NCBI GenBank assembly: GCA_020634875.1
Contig: JACKAX010000019.1
Span: 1 to 64,000, forward strand
Source: Anaerolineales bacterium
GTDB taxonomy: Bacteria; Chloroflexota; Anaerolineae; Anaerolineales; JABWBV01
Length of the DNA: 64,000 bases
Direction: 5' to 3'
In this document: positions 41,719-50,029 of the stretch, in pieces
How the letters are laid out: each line of letters begins with the position of its first letter
Position numbering within the stretch: position 1 is the first letter of the stretch
Made by a program: the position numbers and the translations under genes
The notes under the pieces: generated by a model
Told to the model about the DNA's origin: nothing
The model's database searches: none
The model's input: only the letters and a program-made list of their open reading frames with translations

Positions 41719-43701
41719 ATGGCAAAGAAGCATAAAAATACTCAGCCCTCTGTTTCGATTGTCCGCCCTGTTCCGTGGGAGTGGATGGTGTGGGTCGGGT
41801 TGGCTTTCCTGGCCGGCCTTGTGTATGTCAACGGGATCAAGGGGGATTTTGTCTATGATGATGTCCGGCAAATTACCCAAAATTTGTTAATTCAAGACCC
41901 GGCCTATTATGGCAAAGCATTGGTGTCGGATGTGTGGGCATTTAAGGGGAATACCGATCAGGCGTTTTCTAATTACTGGCGTCCAACATTTATTGCATGG
42001 CTGATTGCGAACGTGCGCGCGTTTGGAGTGCAAAATTCCGCGCTTTGGCATGTGACAAATATTCTTTTACACATCGCTATTACGCTGACGGCATTCGGTT
42101 GGTTGCGCTCGTTGGGGGTAGAAGTGAAATTTGCAGTGGCGCTGGCTGCGATTTTTGCCGTTCATCCTTCGCACGTCGAGTCGGTGACGTGGATTTCGGG
42201 GTCGCCGGATTTGTTGATGGCGTGGCCGCTTTTGGGGGCGTTGTGGCTGACGCGTGGGGCGGTTGTATCCGCGCGGGGACGGTGGATGAAGTACGGGTTG
42301 GCGTTGGCTTGCGGGGCGTTAGCGATGTTGGCGAAGGAAGTGGCGGTGGTGGTGGGCGCGCTGGTGTTTGTGCTGGTGATGCTGGATGACTATGATCCCA
42401 AACGCGGGTGGTGGGGACAGATGCTTGACCGGCAGCGGCTTGTCCGCGCGGTGCAGTGGGCGTTGCCGTTTCTAGTGTTGGCGGGGGTTTATTTTGCCGC
42501 GCGGTATCAAGTATTGAAAGTTGTCTCCAAGACAAATTACGGGCATGTTGGGCCGGTAGAAATTTTCCTGACCGCGCCTTCTTTATTGACGTTTTATGTG
42601 CGGCAGGCGCTTTTTCCGCTATGGGTGGGGCCGAATTATCCCCTCCGTCCGGTGATGCCTGCAACGATGGGGGTGGAAAACTTTTTGCTTCCGGTGGGGA
42701 TTGTCATTGCGTTGGTAGTGTTTGTGATATGGGCTTTGCGGAGCGTGATCCCGCGCGGGGTGGCAACGACGAAGGGGGTCTTTTCCCCCGCGCTTCCTCA
42801 GATCGGGTTGGCGTTGTTCCTTTTGCCCCTTGCTCCCACGTTCAATATCCTGGCGTTTATCCCCGAGCACACCGTCCATGACCGGTATCTGTATTTGCCG
42901 GTGTTGGGCTTTTGGATGTTCCTCCTGCCTGTGGGATTTACCTGGCTTTCGGAGCGAATGAAAATTCCGACGTTGAGGCTGATCCAAAATGTGTTGCTGG
43001 GCGCGCTATTGATCTGCATCCCGCTCAGTGCTCAAACCTTGCGGTACAACACGGCCTGGGAGAACGAACTGGCGCTGTGGATGTGGGCGATTAAGACCGA
43101 TCCGACCTCTGCATTTAACTGGTCGCAGTATGCCAACCAACTATACAAGGCTGGGCGGGTGGAAGAAGCCAAGACAGCGGTGGACAAAGCGCTGGTGTCG
43201 CTCACCGTGAGTTCTGCCCCCGATTCGCTGTTCCTGCGGGCAAGAATTGCGACGGACGAGCATCGTTATCAGGATGCCGTTTCTGATTTGCAAGTGGTGC
43301 TCAATAACCAGCCAACGAACGTACCCGCGTATGAACAGTTGGCGGTGGTCTACCAACAACAGGGCGATTTGAACGCGGCCGCGCAAGTACTCATGGAGGG
43401 GCGGGCGACCAATCCAGCGAATGATTGCGAGTTGTCGTCCAATTTGGCGGTGTTGTATTATTTGGGCAACGAAAAGGAACTGGCGCAAGCGGAACTGGAA
43501 CGGATTCGTCCCCTCACGACGACGGATTTTGCCCCGATTTGCCGGCAAGCGCTCTTTTTCCTGGGGGAGTTGTATAACGAATTGGGGCGCACGGCAGAAG
43601 CGCAGGGGTTGTATCAGGAATATTTACAGGCGACAGCGACTTTTACGGATGATACATCGTTGCGTTATCGGCAGTTGGCACAACAGCGATTGACACCGTA
43701 A
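41719..43701 (+). CDS. multi-spanning membrane protein with TPR tail (TMTC/PMT-like)
   Basis: 660 residues. An N-terminal cytoplasmic stretch is followed by about ten membrane helices up to residue 445 and then several tetratricopeptide repeats (455-655: NWSQYANQLYKAGRVEEAK, YQDAVSDLQVVL, AYEQLAVVYQQQGDLNAAAQVL). The first loop GDFVYDDVRQI and the HPSHVES segment match the GT-C glycosyltransferase group (TMTC and O-mannosyltransferase-like), whose active site uses acidic residues in the first outer loop. Likely a lipid-linked sugar transferase, but the acceptor is unknown. Adenylate kinase follows 29 bases later. Confidence 0.85.
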   Translation: MAKKHKNTQPSVSIVRPVPWEWMVWVGLAFLAGLVYVNGIKGDFVYDDVRQITQNLLIQDPAYYGKALVSDVWAFKGNTDQAFSNYWRPTFIAWLIANVRAFGVQNSALWHVTNILLHIAITLTAFGWLRSLGVEVKFAVALAAIFAVHPSHVESVTWISGSPDLLMAWPLLGALWLTRGAVVSARGRWMKYGLALACGALAMLAKEVAVVVGALVFVLVMLDDYDPKRGWWGQMLDRQRLVRAVQWALPFLVLAGVYFAARYQVLKVVSKTNYGHVGPVEIFLTAPSLLTFYVRQALFPLWVGPNYPLRPVMPATMGVENFLLPVGIVIALVVFVIWALRSVIPRGVATTKGVFSPALPQIGLALFLLPLAPTFNILAFIPEHTVHDRYLYLPVLGFWMFLLPVGFTWLSERMKIPTLRLIQNVLLGALLICIPLSAQTLRYNTAWENELALWMWAIKTDPTSAFNWSQYANQLYKAGRVEEAKTAVDKALVSLTVSSAPDSLFLRARIATDEHRYQDAVSDLQVVLNNQPTNVPAYEQLAVVYQQQGDLNAAAQVLMEGRATNPANDCELSSNLAVLYYLGNEKELAQAELERIRPLTTTDFAPICRQALFFLGELYNELGRTAEAQGLYQEYLQATATFTDDTSLRYRQLAQQRLTP

Positions 43702-43730
43702 GTTTATAGAACTCTTTTTTAGGTAATCCT

Positions 43731-44384
43731 ATGAACCTCATTCTCCTTGGCGGTCCTGGCTCTGGGAAGGGAACCCAAGCCTTAGCCCTCGTCCAAAAAT
43801 TCTCCCTCCTTCACATTTCCACCGGCCAACTTTTTCGGAAGCACATGCAGGAAGGTACCGAACTGGGGGTACTTGCTCAAAGCTACATCGACCACGGAAA
43901 CCTCGTCCCCGACAAGATCAGCATCCAAATGTTGCGCGCCCGCCTGGAACAACCCGACGCCCGCGCGGGGTTCATCCTCGATGGTTTTCCCCGCACCCTC
44001 CCGCAAGCCGAAGCCCTCGCCTTGATCACCCAGGAACTTAATTGCCCGATAGATGGCGTGCTTTCCCTCGAAGTTGCGGACGAAGACATCGTTACCCGCA
44101 TCACCGGGCGGCAAACGTGCAGAGAATGCGGTGCGGTCTTTCACGTGACTTTCTCCCCATTTGCAACCTGCCCTTTCCAAAAATGCACAGGCGAATATCT
44201 TTACCAACGTGAAGACGACCGCGCCGAAACTGTGCGCGAACGGCTCCAGGTTTTCCACCACCAAACTGCGCCCCTGATTGACTATTACCAGAATCTAGGA
44301 ATTCTCATTCCCGTGGATGGCTCCGGCGAAATTTCTGCTGTCACCGACAGGATGTTGCACGCAACCCAAAGTCTCCTGAAATAA
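43731..44384 (+). CDS. adk: adenylate kinase with zinc-binding LID
   Basis: 217 residues. P-loop GGPGSGKGT (7-15), NMP-binding part with DGFPRTLPQAE (84-94), and a long LID holding four cysteines (Cys130, Cys133, Cys147, Cys152), the structural zinc site of many non-enteric adenylate kinases. Catalyses 2 ADP to ATP + AMP. It is unlinked from the ribosomal protein cluster where adk often sits. AGG precedes the ATG, and the gene may be transcribed with the membrane TPR gene. It meets the HTH gene tail to tail two bases later. Confidence 0.97.
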   Translation: MNLILLGGPGSGKGTQALALVQKFSLLHISTGQLFRKHMQEGTELGVLAQSYIDHGNLVPDKISIQMLRARLEQPDARAGFILDGFPRTLPQAEALALITQELNCPIDGVLSLEVADEDIVTRITGRQTCRECGAVFHVTFSPFATCPFQKCTGEYLYQREDDRAETVRERLQVFHHQTAPLIDYYQNLGILIPVDGSGEISAVTDRMLHATQSLLK

Positions 44385-44386
44385 CG

Positions 44387-45019
44387 TTATCGCTCCGAAT
44401 ACACTTGATACCGCTCCATTAACGCCAGTAAAACCTGATCGGTAAAATCGTTCAACTTCCGTAACATATCCCCCCAGGCGTGCGGGGAGTGGATCGCCGA
44501 CCCTTCATACACCGCGATCATCGCCTCCACCAGCATACTTCGGAAAAACAAAAACGCGTTCACCGCCTCCGTGCTGTTCAACCCACACCGACGGCCAATG
44601 GACGCATACTCGTACCCCAGAGAACGCGCCTCCGCCTTGCCGGTGTGTTCGTCCGTCACGAGAAAGGTGTTTAGCCCCCGCAACATCTCCCGCCCCCCGC
44701 GCCGGTACTGGTCGCGGGCATCGTGGTCGAGCTTCTGATACCACCCCTCCGCCTCCAGTCGCCCGTCGCTGACCTGAAACCGCGTCCGCCCCAACGCACT
44801 CTGAATGAGCAAATCCGCCTCGCGCGGGGTTTCCAATTGCTGAGATTGGGTCCATAGTTCGACTTCCTGCCGTTTAAATCGCCGATGCCCGCCCTGTGTC
44901 CGGTGAACAGGCAGCCGTCCCTGGTCCGCCCACAAGCGCACCGTACTTGGATGTACGCCCAAAATTTCCGCCGCCTCGCTCAGGTTGAGCCAATCATTCG
45001 TCAAACTTGGATTTACCAT
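44387..45019 (-). CDS. HTH (excisionase/MerR-type) regulator with RsbRD-like domain
   Basis: 210 residues. Residues 8-58 form a winged helix of the MerR/excisionase type (LSEAAEILGVHPSTVRLWADQG … TQGGHRRFKRQEV). Residues 65-205 are all-helical and resemble the N-terminal domain of RsbR/RsbRD-type sensors (YEYASIGRRCGLNSTEAVNAFLFFRSMLVEAM), which in relatives bind haem or other ligands. This would be a one-component sensor-regulator. Its ATG overlaps the transporter stop by one base (TAATG), so the two are coupled. It probably controls its own operon and the 47448 unit, which share a DNA motif. Confidence 0.85.
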   Translation of the reverse strand: MVNPSLTNDWLNLSEAAEILGVHPSTVRLWADQGRLPVHRTQGGHRRFKRQEVELWTQSQQLETPREADLLIQSALGRTRFQVSDGRLEAEGWYQKLDHDARDQYRRGGREMLRGLNTFLVTDEHTGKAEARSLGYEYASIGRRCGLNSTEAVNAFLFFRSMLVEAMIAVYEGSAIHSPHAWGDMLRKLNDFTDQVLLALMERYQVYSER

Positions 45020-46326
45020 TACGCCTCTCCTGCCAGTGCCGCCCGCTCGATTACAGACGCCGCCGCTGCGCCCCCCCCTTGCTGAAATGCCTTCACATCA
45101 ATCTGTGCCAAAATGACCAGCGAAATGACCAAAAACGCCCCCAGGAGGACAAACCCCGCCGCGTACCCCATCACCGCACTCGCGGGGGACTGCCGCGCCA
45201 TATCCCGGAACACCGCCGTGACCACGGACCCCAACAATCGCGCAAACGCACTTGCCGACCCCCACGCCCCGATAAACAGCCCCACCTTGCCGGGCACGGT
45301 CATATCCAGCATCAACGACAGGTTCGCCACCGTCGCCGGGCCGGTTGCCAAACCCAGTAACAATACGCCGAAATAAAACAGATTCTTGCCCCCGGCAAAC
45401 GCGCTGATCGCCACCAAGCCGAACGATACCACCCCGACCCACGAGGCCCACCGCGCCACGGTCAATTTCGACACCCGCCCTTCCAACGCCCCCGCAACCG
45501 CCAGCGACAGCAGATAACACGTCCCCCAAATCGAAGTGATCCGAGTTGTCGCGCTTACAGGAAGATCAAACGCCCGCGCGGCAAACGGCTCCAACAACAC
45601 ATCCTGTCCCAACACCGCCGCCAACATCAGTACCAAATACAAGAAAAATAACGAAACCTGCCGGTTGCCCCGGATTTCTTTTACAATCGTTTTCAGCGAA
45701 TAGCGTTCCTCGGTCTTTTCTACAGTTCCCTCTCTTTTTTCCAGCCCAATCAACCCAACCAGTCCCATCCCCAACGCAATCAACGCCACTGTCATAAATG
45801 CGCCCTGAAGCATATCCGGCGTGTAATTTTCCAACATTCGGCTCAAGGTCGCCGCTGTGCCGATGATACTCACGATCATGATAAAAAACATCGTCGCCGT
45901 GGTTTTAGAACGCCCCGCTTCTCCGGAAACTTCCGACGCCAGCGAAAAATACGATACCGTTGCCAGATTGAACCCCATTCCCCATGCCCCGAAGGTCAAC
46001 ACGCCCAATCCGATTCCTATCCAAAAATTCTCCGGTAGGATCAGGGCCACCTGCGCCGCCAACATCAACCCTGCCACACACAGGATCAACCCCGCTACGA
46101 TGTACGGCGTCCGCCGCAAGCCCAATACCGGATACCGATCCGAAAACGGCCCAATCGCCACCTGGATGAACGAAAACAGGTAAGGGGGAGAAAACAGCAA
46201 TACGACCAACGTCGCCGCCAGGCCCTGATCCTCGATCAGAATCCGGTTCAGCGTGCTGTTGATCGGCACAAGCGTAATGGCGACCGCGGCATGGATCAAA
46301 CCCAGTTGTAAGCGTTTCAGAAACAT
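45019..46326 (-). CDS. BCD-family MFS transporter (PucC-like)
   Basis: 435 residues, about twelve membrane helices. Segments such as STLNRILIEDQGLAATLV, SFIQVAIGPFSDRYPVLGLRRTPYI and LGQDVLLEPFAARAFDLPV match the BCD/PucC group of the major facilitator superfamily, best known for bacteriochlorophyll delivery and light-harvesting assembly. No photosynthesis gene is otherwise present, so it may carry another tetrapyrrole or pigment. The ATG at 46326 is chosen for GGAGG five bases upstream. A promoter and repeated motif lie in the 132 bases ahead. Confidence 0.85.
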   Translation of the reverse strand: MFLKRLQLGLIHAAVAITLVPINSTLNRILIEDQGLAATLVVLLFSPPYLFSFIQVAIGPFSDRYPVLGLRRTPYIVAGLILCVAGLMLAAQVALILPENFWIGIGLGVLTFGAWGMGFNLATVSYFSLASEVSGEAGRSKTTATMFFIMIVSIIGTAATLSRMLENYTPDMLQGAFMTVALIALGMGLVGLIGLEKREGTVEKTEERYSLKTIVKEIRGNRQVSLFFLYLVLMLAAVLGQDVLLEPFAARAFDLPVSATTRITSIWGTCYLLSLAVAGALEGRVSKLTVARWASWVGVVSFGLVAISAFAGGKNLFYFGVLLLGLATGPATVANLSLMLDMTVPGKVGLFIGAWGSASAFARLLGSVVTAVFRDMARQSPASAVMGYAAGFVLLGAFLVISLVILAQIDVKAFQQGGGAAAASVIERAALAGEA

Positions 46327-46383
46327 CAGGCCTCCAAAATGAAGTGACACGCATGATGAAATGGGTGTCACCTGGGGTGTTGA

Positions 46384-46441
46384 AATTCTGCGTAAATCTA
46401 TCAGAATCTACATAAATCTTCAATGTAAGTTTACGTAGATT
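46384..46441 (-). promoter_or_regulatory. promoter and operator-like repeats of the PucC-like operon
   Basis: Minus-strand -35 TTGAAG (46423-46418) and -10 TAGATT (46400-46395) are 17 bases apart. Three related sites cover it: TCTGCGTAAATCT (46387-46399) and TCTACATAAATCT (46407-46419), direct repeats exactly 20 bases apart, and AAGTTTACGTAGATT (46427-46441), inverted. The last recurs with one change at 47531-47545. Likely binding sites of the HTH protein of the same operon. Confidence 0.6.
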
Positions 46442-46458
46442 TTTGAGAAAAGCCTGAA

Positions 46459-47280
46459 TCAATCTCCGATTGCTGCCGACATCGCTGGCGCGGGTTCCTC
46501 CTCCGCGCGAGGTTTCGCTGCCATCTGGAACCCGATAAACATCAAAATCGCGGAAAGTAATTCACCCAAATACAGCAATTGTCCATAACCCAGCCGCGTC
46601 AGCGTACTGGCAAACCCGATCAACAGCGCGCCTGCCGCAATCAAAATATTTGCCAATACCCGGTTGGGCAGCACCCGTTTCCGCCAGAACAAAAACGCCG
46701 ACCACAGCGCCCCACCCACCAGCGAAAACAGCCCATAGATGTTGAAGAACGGCGTCGTCAACCGGACAGGCGTGCCGAGGGGAAGCAGACCGGGGATCAC
46801 CTGTACCTCTTCGCCGCGATATTCGACCGTTTGTACCTTTGCCCCGGCGGGGATTTCCTGTCCGGCCTCCAGGCGTTTCGTGCCGTATTGCTCGCTAACT
46901 GGTTTGCTGGTTGTAAACATTGCTTCGTTCAAATTGGGCATCGCCTGGAGCATCAAATACCCGGCAAACAGACTACCCAGGACTAAAACGACCGTTATCA
47001 CGTTGACCCATTGCTTGCGAAACATCAAATACATTGTGCCGTGCCCGATCCACGCGGCGTTGAGCGCAGCCCCGAACAGATACCAGACGAAAAACACCCA
47101 CTTATTCCAGCTAATTGCGAGATACGCCTCCGCAAAGCTCCCCGCCCCGAACATTGCCAACCCCAGGCCCCAAAACAAAAAATGCGGTGCGCGCCGCACT
47201 GCAAAACGCTGGAGCACCAATACGGTAAACACCAGCATAATGGCAGAAGAAATAAAGGGAAGGATCAAGTTGATGGACAT
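46459..47280 (-). CDS. seven-helix membrane protein, unknown function
   Basis: 273 residues, not recognised. About seven membrane helices: four in the first 113 residues, a soluble loop at about 115-175 (with YRGEEVQVIPGLLPLG), then three more, and a short acidic/Ala tail. No catalytic motif seen. GAGGTG lies before the ATG, and the gene starts 18 bases after the 49-residue membrane peptide gene, so they form one unit. Neighbourhood with a PucC-like transporter and a ligand-sensing HTH protein hints at membrane pigment or haem handling, but this is only context. Confidence 0.7.
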   Translation of the reverse strand: MSINLILPFISSAIMLVFTVLVLQRFAVRRAPHFLFWGLGLAMFGAGSFAEAYLAISWNKWVFFVWYLFGAALNAAWIGHGTMYLMFRKQWVNVITVVLVLGSLFAGYLMLQAMPNLNEAMFTTSKPVSEQYGTKRLEAGQEIPAGAKVQTVEYRGEEVQVIPGLLPLGTPVRLTTPFFNIYGLFSLVGGALWSAFLFWRKRVLPNRVLANILIAAGALLIGFASTLTRLGYGQLLYLGELLSAILMFIGFQMAAKPRAEEEPAPAMSAAIGD

Positions 47281-47298
47281 TTTTCACCTCGGAAGAAT

Positions 47299-47448
47299 CT
47301 AGAACTTGACGAATCCGAGCAATACGCCCGCCGCGACAACCATCAGGATCACCATAACCAGTCCCAATCCGATCAGCAGGACAGGGACGATTTTTTCAAA
47401 AAAAACAGAATTAGGGATGCGAGAAGAGGGACGGGGAGGTTTTGACAT
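47299..47448 (-). CDS. 49-residue single-helix membrane peptide
   Basis: A small frame read from the ATG at 47448: a basic, Pro/Ser-rich N-terminus (MSKPPRPSSR), then one long hydrophobic helix (about 20-46, VPVLLIGLGL…) ending in FVKF and TAG. AGGA lies six bases ahead of the ATG, and a good promoter stands just upstream. It precedes the seven-helix protein gene by 18 bases. The single-helix form suits an accessory subunit of a membrane complex. Not recognised as a known family. Confidence 0.7.
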   Translation of the reverse strand: MSKPPRPSSRIPNSVFFEKIVPVLLIGLGLVMVILMVVAAGVLLGFVKF

Positions 47449-47480
47449 GAGATTCCTGGTTCCAAAAATAAGATTTTCCG

Positions 47481-47545
47481 ATTTTCTGGAAGATCAAAGT
47501 CTCTGTCAATGTAGATTTTAAAAGTATTATAAGTTTACGTAGGTT
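47481..47545 (-). promoter_or_regulatory. promoter of the membrane-peptide operon with shared operator motif
   Basis: Minus-strand TTGACA (47509-47504) and GAAAAT (47486-47481), 17 bases apart, about 30 bases before the ATG at 47448. Upstream lie ATGTAGATT (47509-47517) and AAGTTTACGTAGGTT (47531-47545). The latter matches 14 of 15 bases of the site in front of the PucC-like operon. Confidence 0.65.
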
Positions 47546-47581
47546 CGCAAAGCGAAAGTTTAATGCGGTTTTTAATTTCCC

Positions 47582-48532
47582 CTACACCATCGCCCCTTCA
47601 ACAATCTCGTCCAACAATGGAACAAACTCCTCCGCCGTTTCCCGCGTCATCAACCGTTGGCGCACCTCACGCGGCATCTCATACGGCGACAAATACCGCG
47701 CTGCGTACTTGCGGAACAACACCAACCCGCGTTCGGGGCCATAAAACGCTAGATTCATTTCGAGATGGTGGAGCATCGTTTCGCGAACCACGTCTGGGGG
47801 AACCTGATCCCGTTCGAGCCGAGAAAAAATCCAGGGATTGTACATCGCCCCGCGCCCGATCATCACCCCTGCACAACCGGTGTGCGCCTTCATCCGGTCA
47901 ATGTCCACGACCGTGTTCACATCCCCATTTCCGATCACCGGAATGTGCAGGTCATCTACCACTTCCGCGATGGCATCCCAATCCGCTTGCCCGCCGTACC
48001 CCTGCGCCCGTGTCCGTCCATGCACCGCAAGCAGTTGCCCGCCGTTATCTTCTACGATTTTGGCAACTTCCAAATAATTGCGGGTTCCATCATCCCATCC
48101 CAACCGTATTTTGCCCGTGACCGGCACTTCGAGATGAGTCGTAAGTAACCGGAAAATCTCCGCGATTTTTTCCGGCGTCCGCATCAGCCCCACGCCCGCC
48201 CCCCGCGCACTAATCGTTTTTGCAGGACACCCCATATTCACATCAATGACATCCGGCCCGCGCGCTTGAATCCGCAACGCCGCATCAAGCAACTTACCCG
48301 GATCATCCCCATAAATCTGGAACGTGACTGGACGTTCGGCCTCGGTGAAAGCTAGTTTTTCGTCCACATGCTGAATCCGTTCCAGCACATCTTCCGCCTT
48401 CACAAACTCCGTGTAACTCATCGCCGACCCCAACCCGCGACAAAGTGATCGAAACGGCTGGTCGGAATAACCGTCCATCGGGGAGAGGATTGCGTCGCCA
48501 GAAATGGAGAGATTGCCGATCAAAAAACTCAT
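47582..48532 (-). CDS. dusB: tRNA-dihydrouridine synthase (DusB-like)
   Basis: 316 residues, TIM-barrel flavoprotein. SPMDGYSDQPFR near the N-terminus (FMN site), the catalytic Cys102 in NMGCPAK, GKIRLGWDD, VHGRTRAQGYGG, and GNGDV are the Dus family signatures. It reduces uridines in the D-loop of tRNA with NADPH. The ATG overlaps the radA stop by four bases (ATGA), so the genes are coupled. Subgroup B is the best fit but not certain. Confidence 0.93.
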   Translation of the reverse strand: MSFLIGNLSISGDAILSPMDGYSDQPFRSLCRGLGSAMSYTEFVKAEDVLERIQHVDEKLAFTEAERPVTFQIYGDDPGKLLDAALRIQARGPDVIDVNMGCPAKTISARGAGVGLMRTPEKIAEIFRLLTTHLEVPVTGKIRLGWDDGTRNYLEVAKIVEDNGGQLLAVHGRTRAQGYGGQADWDAIAEVVDDLHIPVIGNGDVNTVVDIDRMKAHTGCAGVMIGRGAMYNPWIFSRLERDQVPPDVVRETMLHHLEMNLAFYGPERGLVLFRKYAARYLSPYEMPREVRQRLMTRETAEEFVPLLDEIVEGAMV

Positions 48533-49956
48533 TCTCTCCCCTTTACCAACGCCGCGTCCAACGCCTGCCGCAAACTCCGCGCTTCCACAATTTCGATCCC
48601 TTTCGGCCAGGGTTCGCCTTTGCGATGCCGGCGGGGGACGATGGCGGTTTTGAAACCCAAATTGGCAGCCTCCCGCAAGCGCGCGGGCATCTGCCCGACC
48701 GAGCGCAGTTCGCCTGACAAACCGATTTCCCCGATCAGCACCGTATCCACGCGGACGGGGTGATCGTTGATGGAGGAGGCAATCGCGGCGGCGACGGCGA
48801 GGTCCGCAGCGGGTTCATCCACGCGGAGGCCGCCCACCACATTGACAAACACATCCTGCTCGGTCAGGCGTACACCCACGCGACGGGTCAGCACCGCGAC
48901 CGTGAGCAGGAGGCGGTTGATGTCCAGGCCGTTCGGCGTCCTGCGGGGGTTGCCGAAGTTGGTGGAACTAGTCAACCCCTGGATTTCCACGAGCAGGGGG
49001 CGGGTGCCCTCCATCGTGACCGCGATGGCCGATCCGGGCGCATTGATCATCCGCTCTGCGAGAAATGCCTCCGATGGGTTGGGAACCTCAACCATCCCCC
49101 GTTCGAGCATCTCAAACACCCCCACCTCGGAAGTGGCCCCGAACCGATTCTTGACCGACCGGAGCAGACGGTAGCTCTGAAAACGATCCCCCTCCAAATA
49201 CAGTACCGTATCCACAATATGTTCCAATACCCGCGGCCCAGCGATGGCCCCTTCTTTGGTCACATGTCCGATGATGAAGACCGCAATTCCCGACGATTTT
49301 GCCAGTTCCCGCAAACGGGAAGCGCACTCCCGCACTTGGGTCACTGACCCGGCGGAGGACTCGTGTTCGGGCATGTAAACGGTTTGGATGGAGTCCACGA
49401 TGAGGAGGTGGGGTTTGACTTCGGCAACGTGGTCGAGGATGGTGGAGAGGTTGGTTTCGGTAACGAGGTATAGCTCTTCTGGGAATTCTTCTTCGCCCTC
49501 CCCCCTCTGTCCTCCTTTCCCGTCGGGTAAGGGGGAGATGAGACGGACTGCGCGCATTTTGATCTGGCGTTCGGACTCTTCGCCGGAGACGTAGAGAACG
49601 GTGCCGACGCGAGCCATTTCGAGGGCGGTTTGCAGGAGGAGGGTGGATTTGCCGATGCCCGGATCGCCCCCGATGAGGACGATGGAGCCAGGAACCACGC
49701 CCCCGCCCAAGACGCGGGCAAATTCTCCGATGGGGAGGGGCATCCGTTCTTCGGCGTCGCCGCTGATGTCACCCAGACGGCGCGGGGTGGAGCGTCCGGT
49801 CAGGCCGCGGGGGACGCGGCTTTTGTCGGGTTTGGGTTCTTCGAGGACTTCTTCGATGTAGCTATTCCAGGCGTTGCAGTTGGGGCAACGGCCCATGTAT
49901 TGCGCCGAGCGACGGCCACATTCTTTGCAAACGTATTGAGTGCGGGTTTTTGGCAT
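48529..49956 (-). CDS. radA: DNA repair protein RadA
   Basis: 475 residues. N-terminal zinc finger (Cys10, Cys13, Cys24, Cys27), RecA-like core with Walker A GGDPGIGKST, the RadA-specific KNRFG motif (VKNRFGATSEVG), and a C-terminal Lon-like domain (GLDINRLLLTVAVLTRR … DPAADLAVAAAIA-like). It drives branch migration in recombination. A Gly/Glu-rich insert (about 130-155: PDGKGGQRGEGEEEF) is not usual. There is no ribosome site; TATAAT lies seven bases before the ATG, so the message is probably leaderless. Confidence 0.97.
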   Translation of the reverse strand: MPKTRTQYVCKECGRRSAQYMGRCPNCNAWNSYIEEVLEEPKPDKSRVPRGLTGRSTPRRLGDISGDAEERMPLPIGEFARVLGGGVVPGSIVLIGGDPGIGKSTLLLQTALEMARVGTVLYVSGEESERQIKMRAVRLISPLPDGKGGQRGEGEEEFPEELYLVTETNLSTILDHVAEVKPHLLIVDSIQTVYMPEHESSAGSVTQVRECASRLRELAKSSGIAVFIIGHVTKEGAIAGPRVLEHIVDTVLYLEGDRFQSYRLLRSVKNRFGATSEVGVFEMLERGMVEVPNPSEAFLAERMINAPGSAIAVTMEGTRPLLVEIQGLTSSTNFGNPRRTPNGLDINRLLLTVAVLTRRVGVRLTEQDVFVNVVGGLRVDEPAADLAVAAAIASSINDHPVRVDTVLIGEIGLSGELRSVGQMPARLREAANLGFKTAIVPRRHRKGEPWPKGIEIVEARSLRQALDAALVKGRE

Positions 49957-49969
49957 GGGGACAATTATA
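49954..49969 (-). promoter_or_regulatory. -10 box seven bases before the radA start
   Basis: On the minus strand TATAAT (49969-49964) is followed by TGTCCCC and the ATG at 49956, with no ribosome site. Transcription would start at or next to the A of ATG. No good -35 hexamer is seen, as the clpC terminator lies there. Confidence 0.6.
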
Positions 49970-49981
49970 CCGGAGAAAAAA

Positions 49982-50012
49982 ACAGCCCCTGAAACGGTTG
50001 TCCAGGGGCTGT
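49982..50012 (-). terminator. rho-independent terminator of clpC
   Basis: ACAGCCCCTG (49982-49991) and CAGGGGCTGT (50003-50012) pair perfectly over an 11-base loop. On the minus strand a run of seven T follows. It lies 18 bases after the clpC stop. Confidence 0.92.
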
Positions 50013-50029
50013 AAGGTTTAGCGTTTAAC

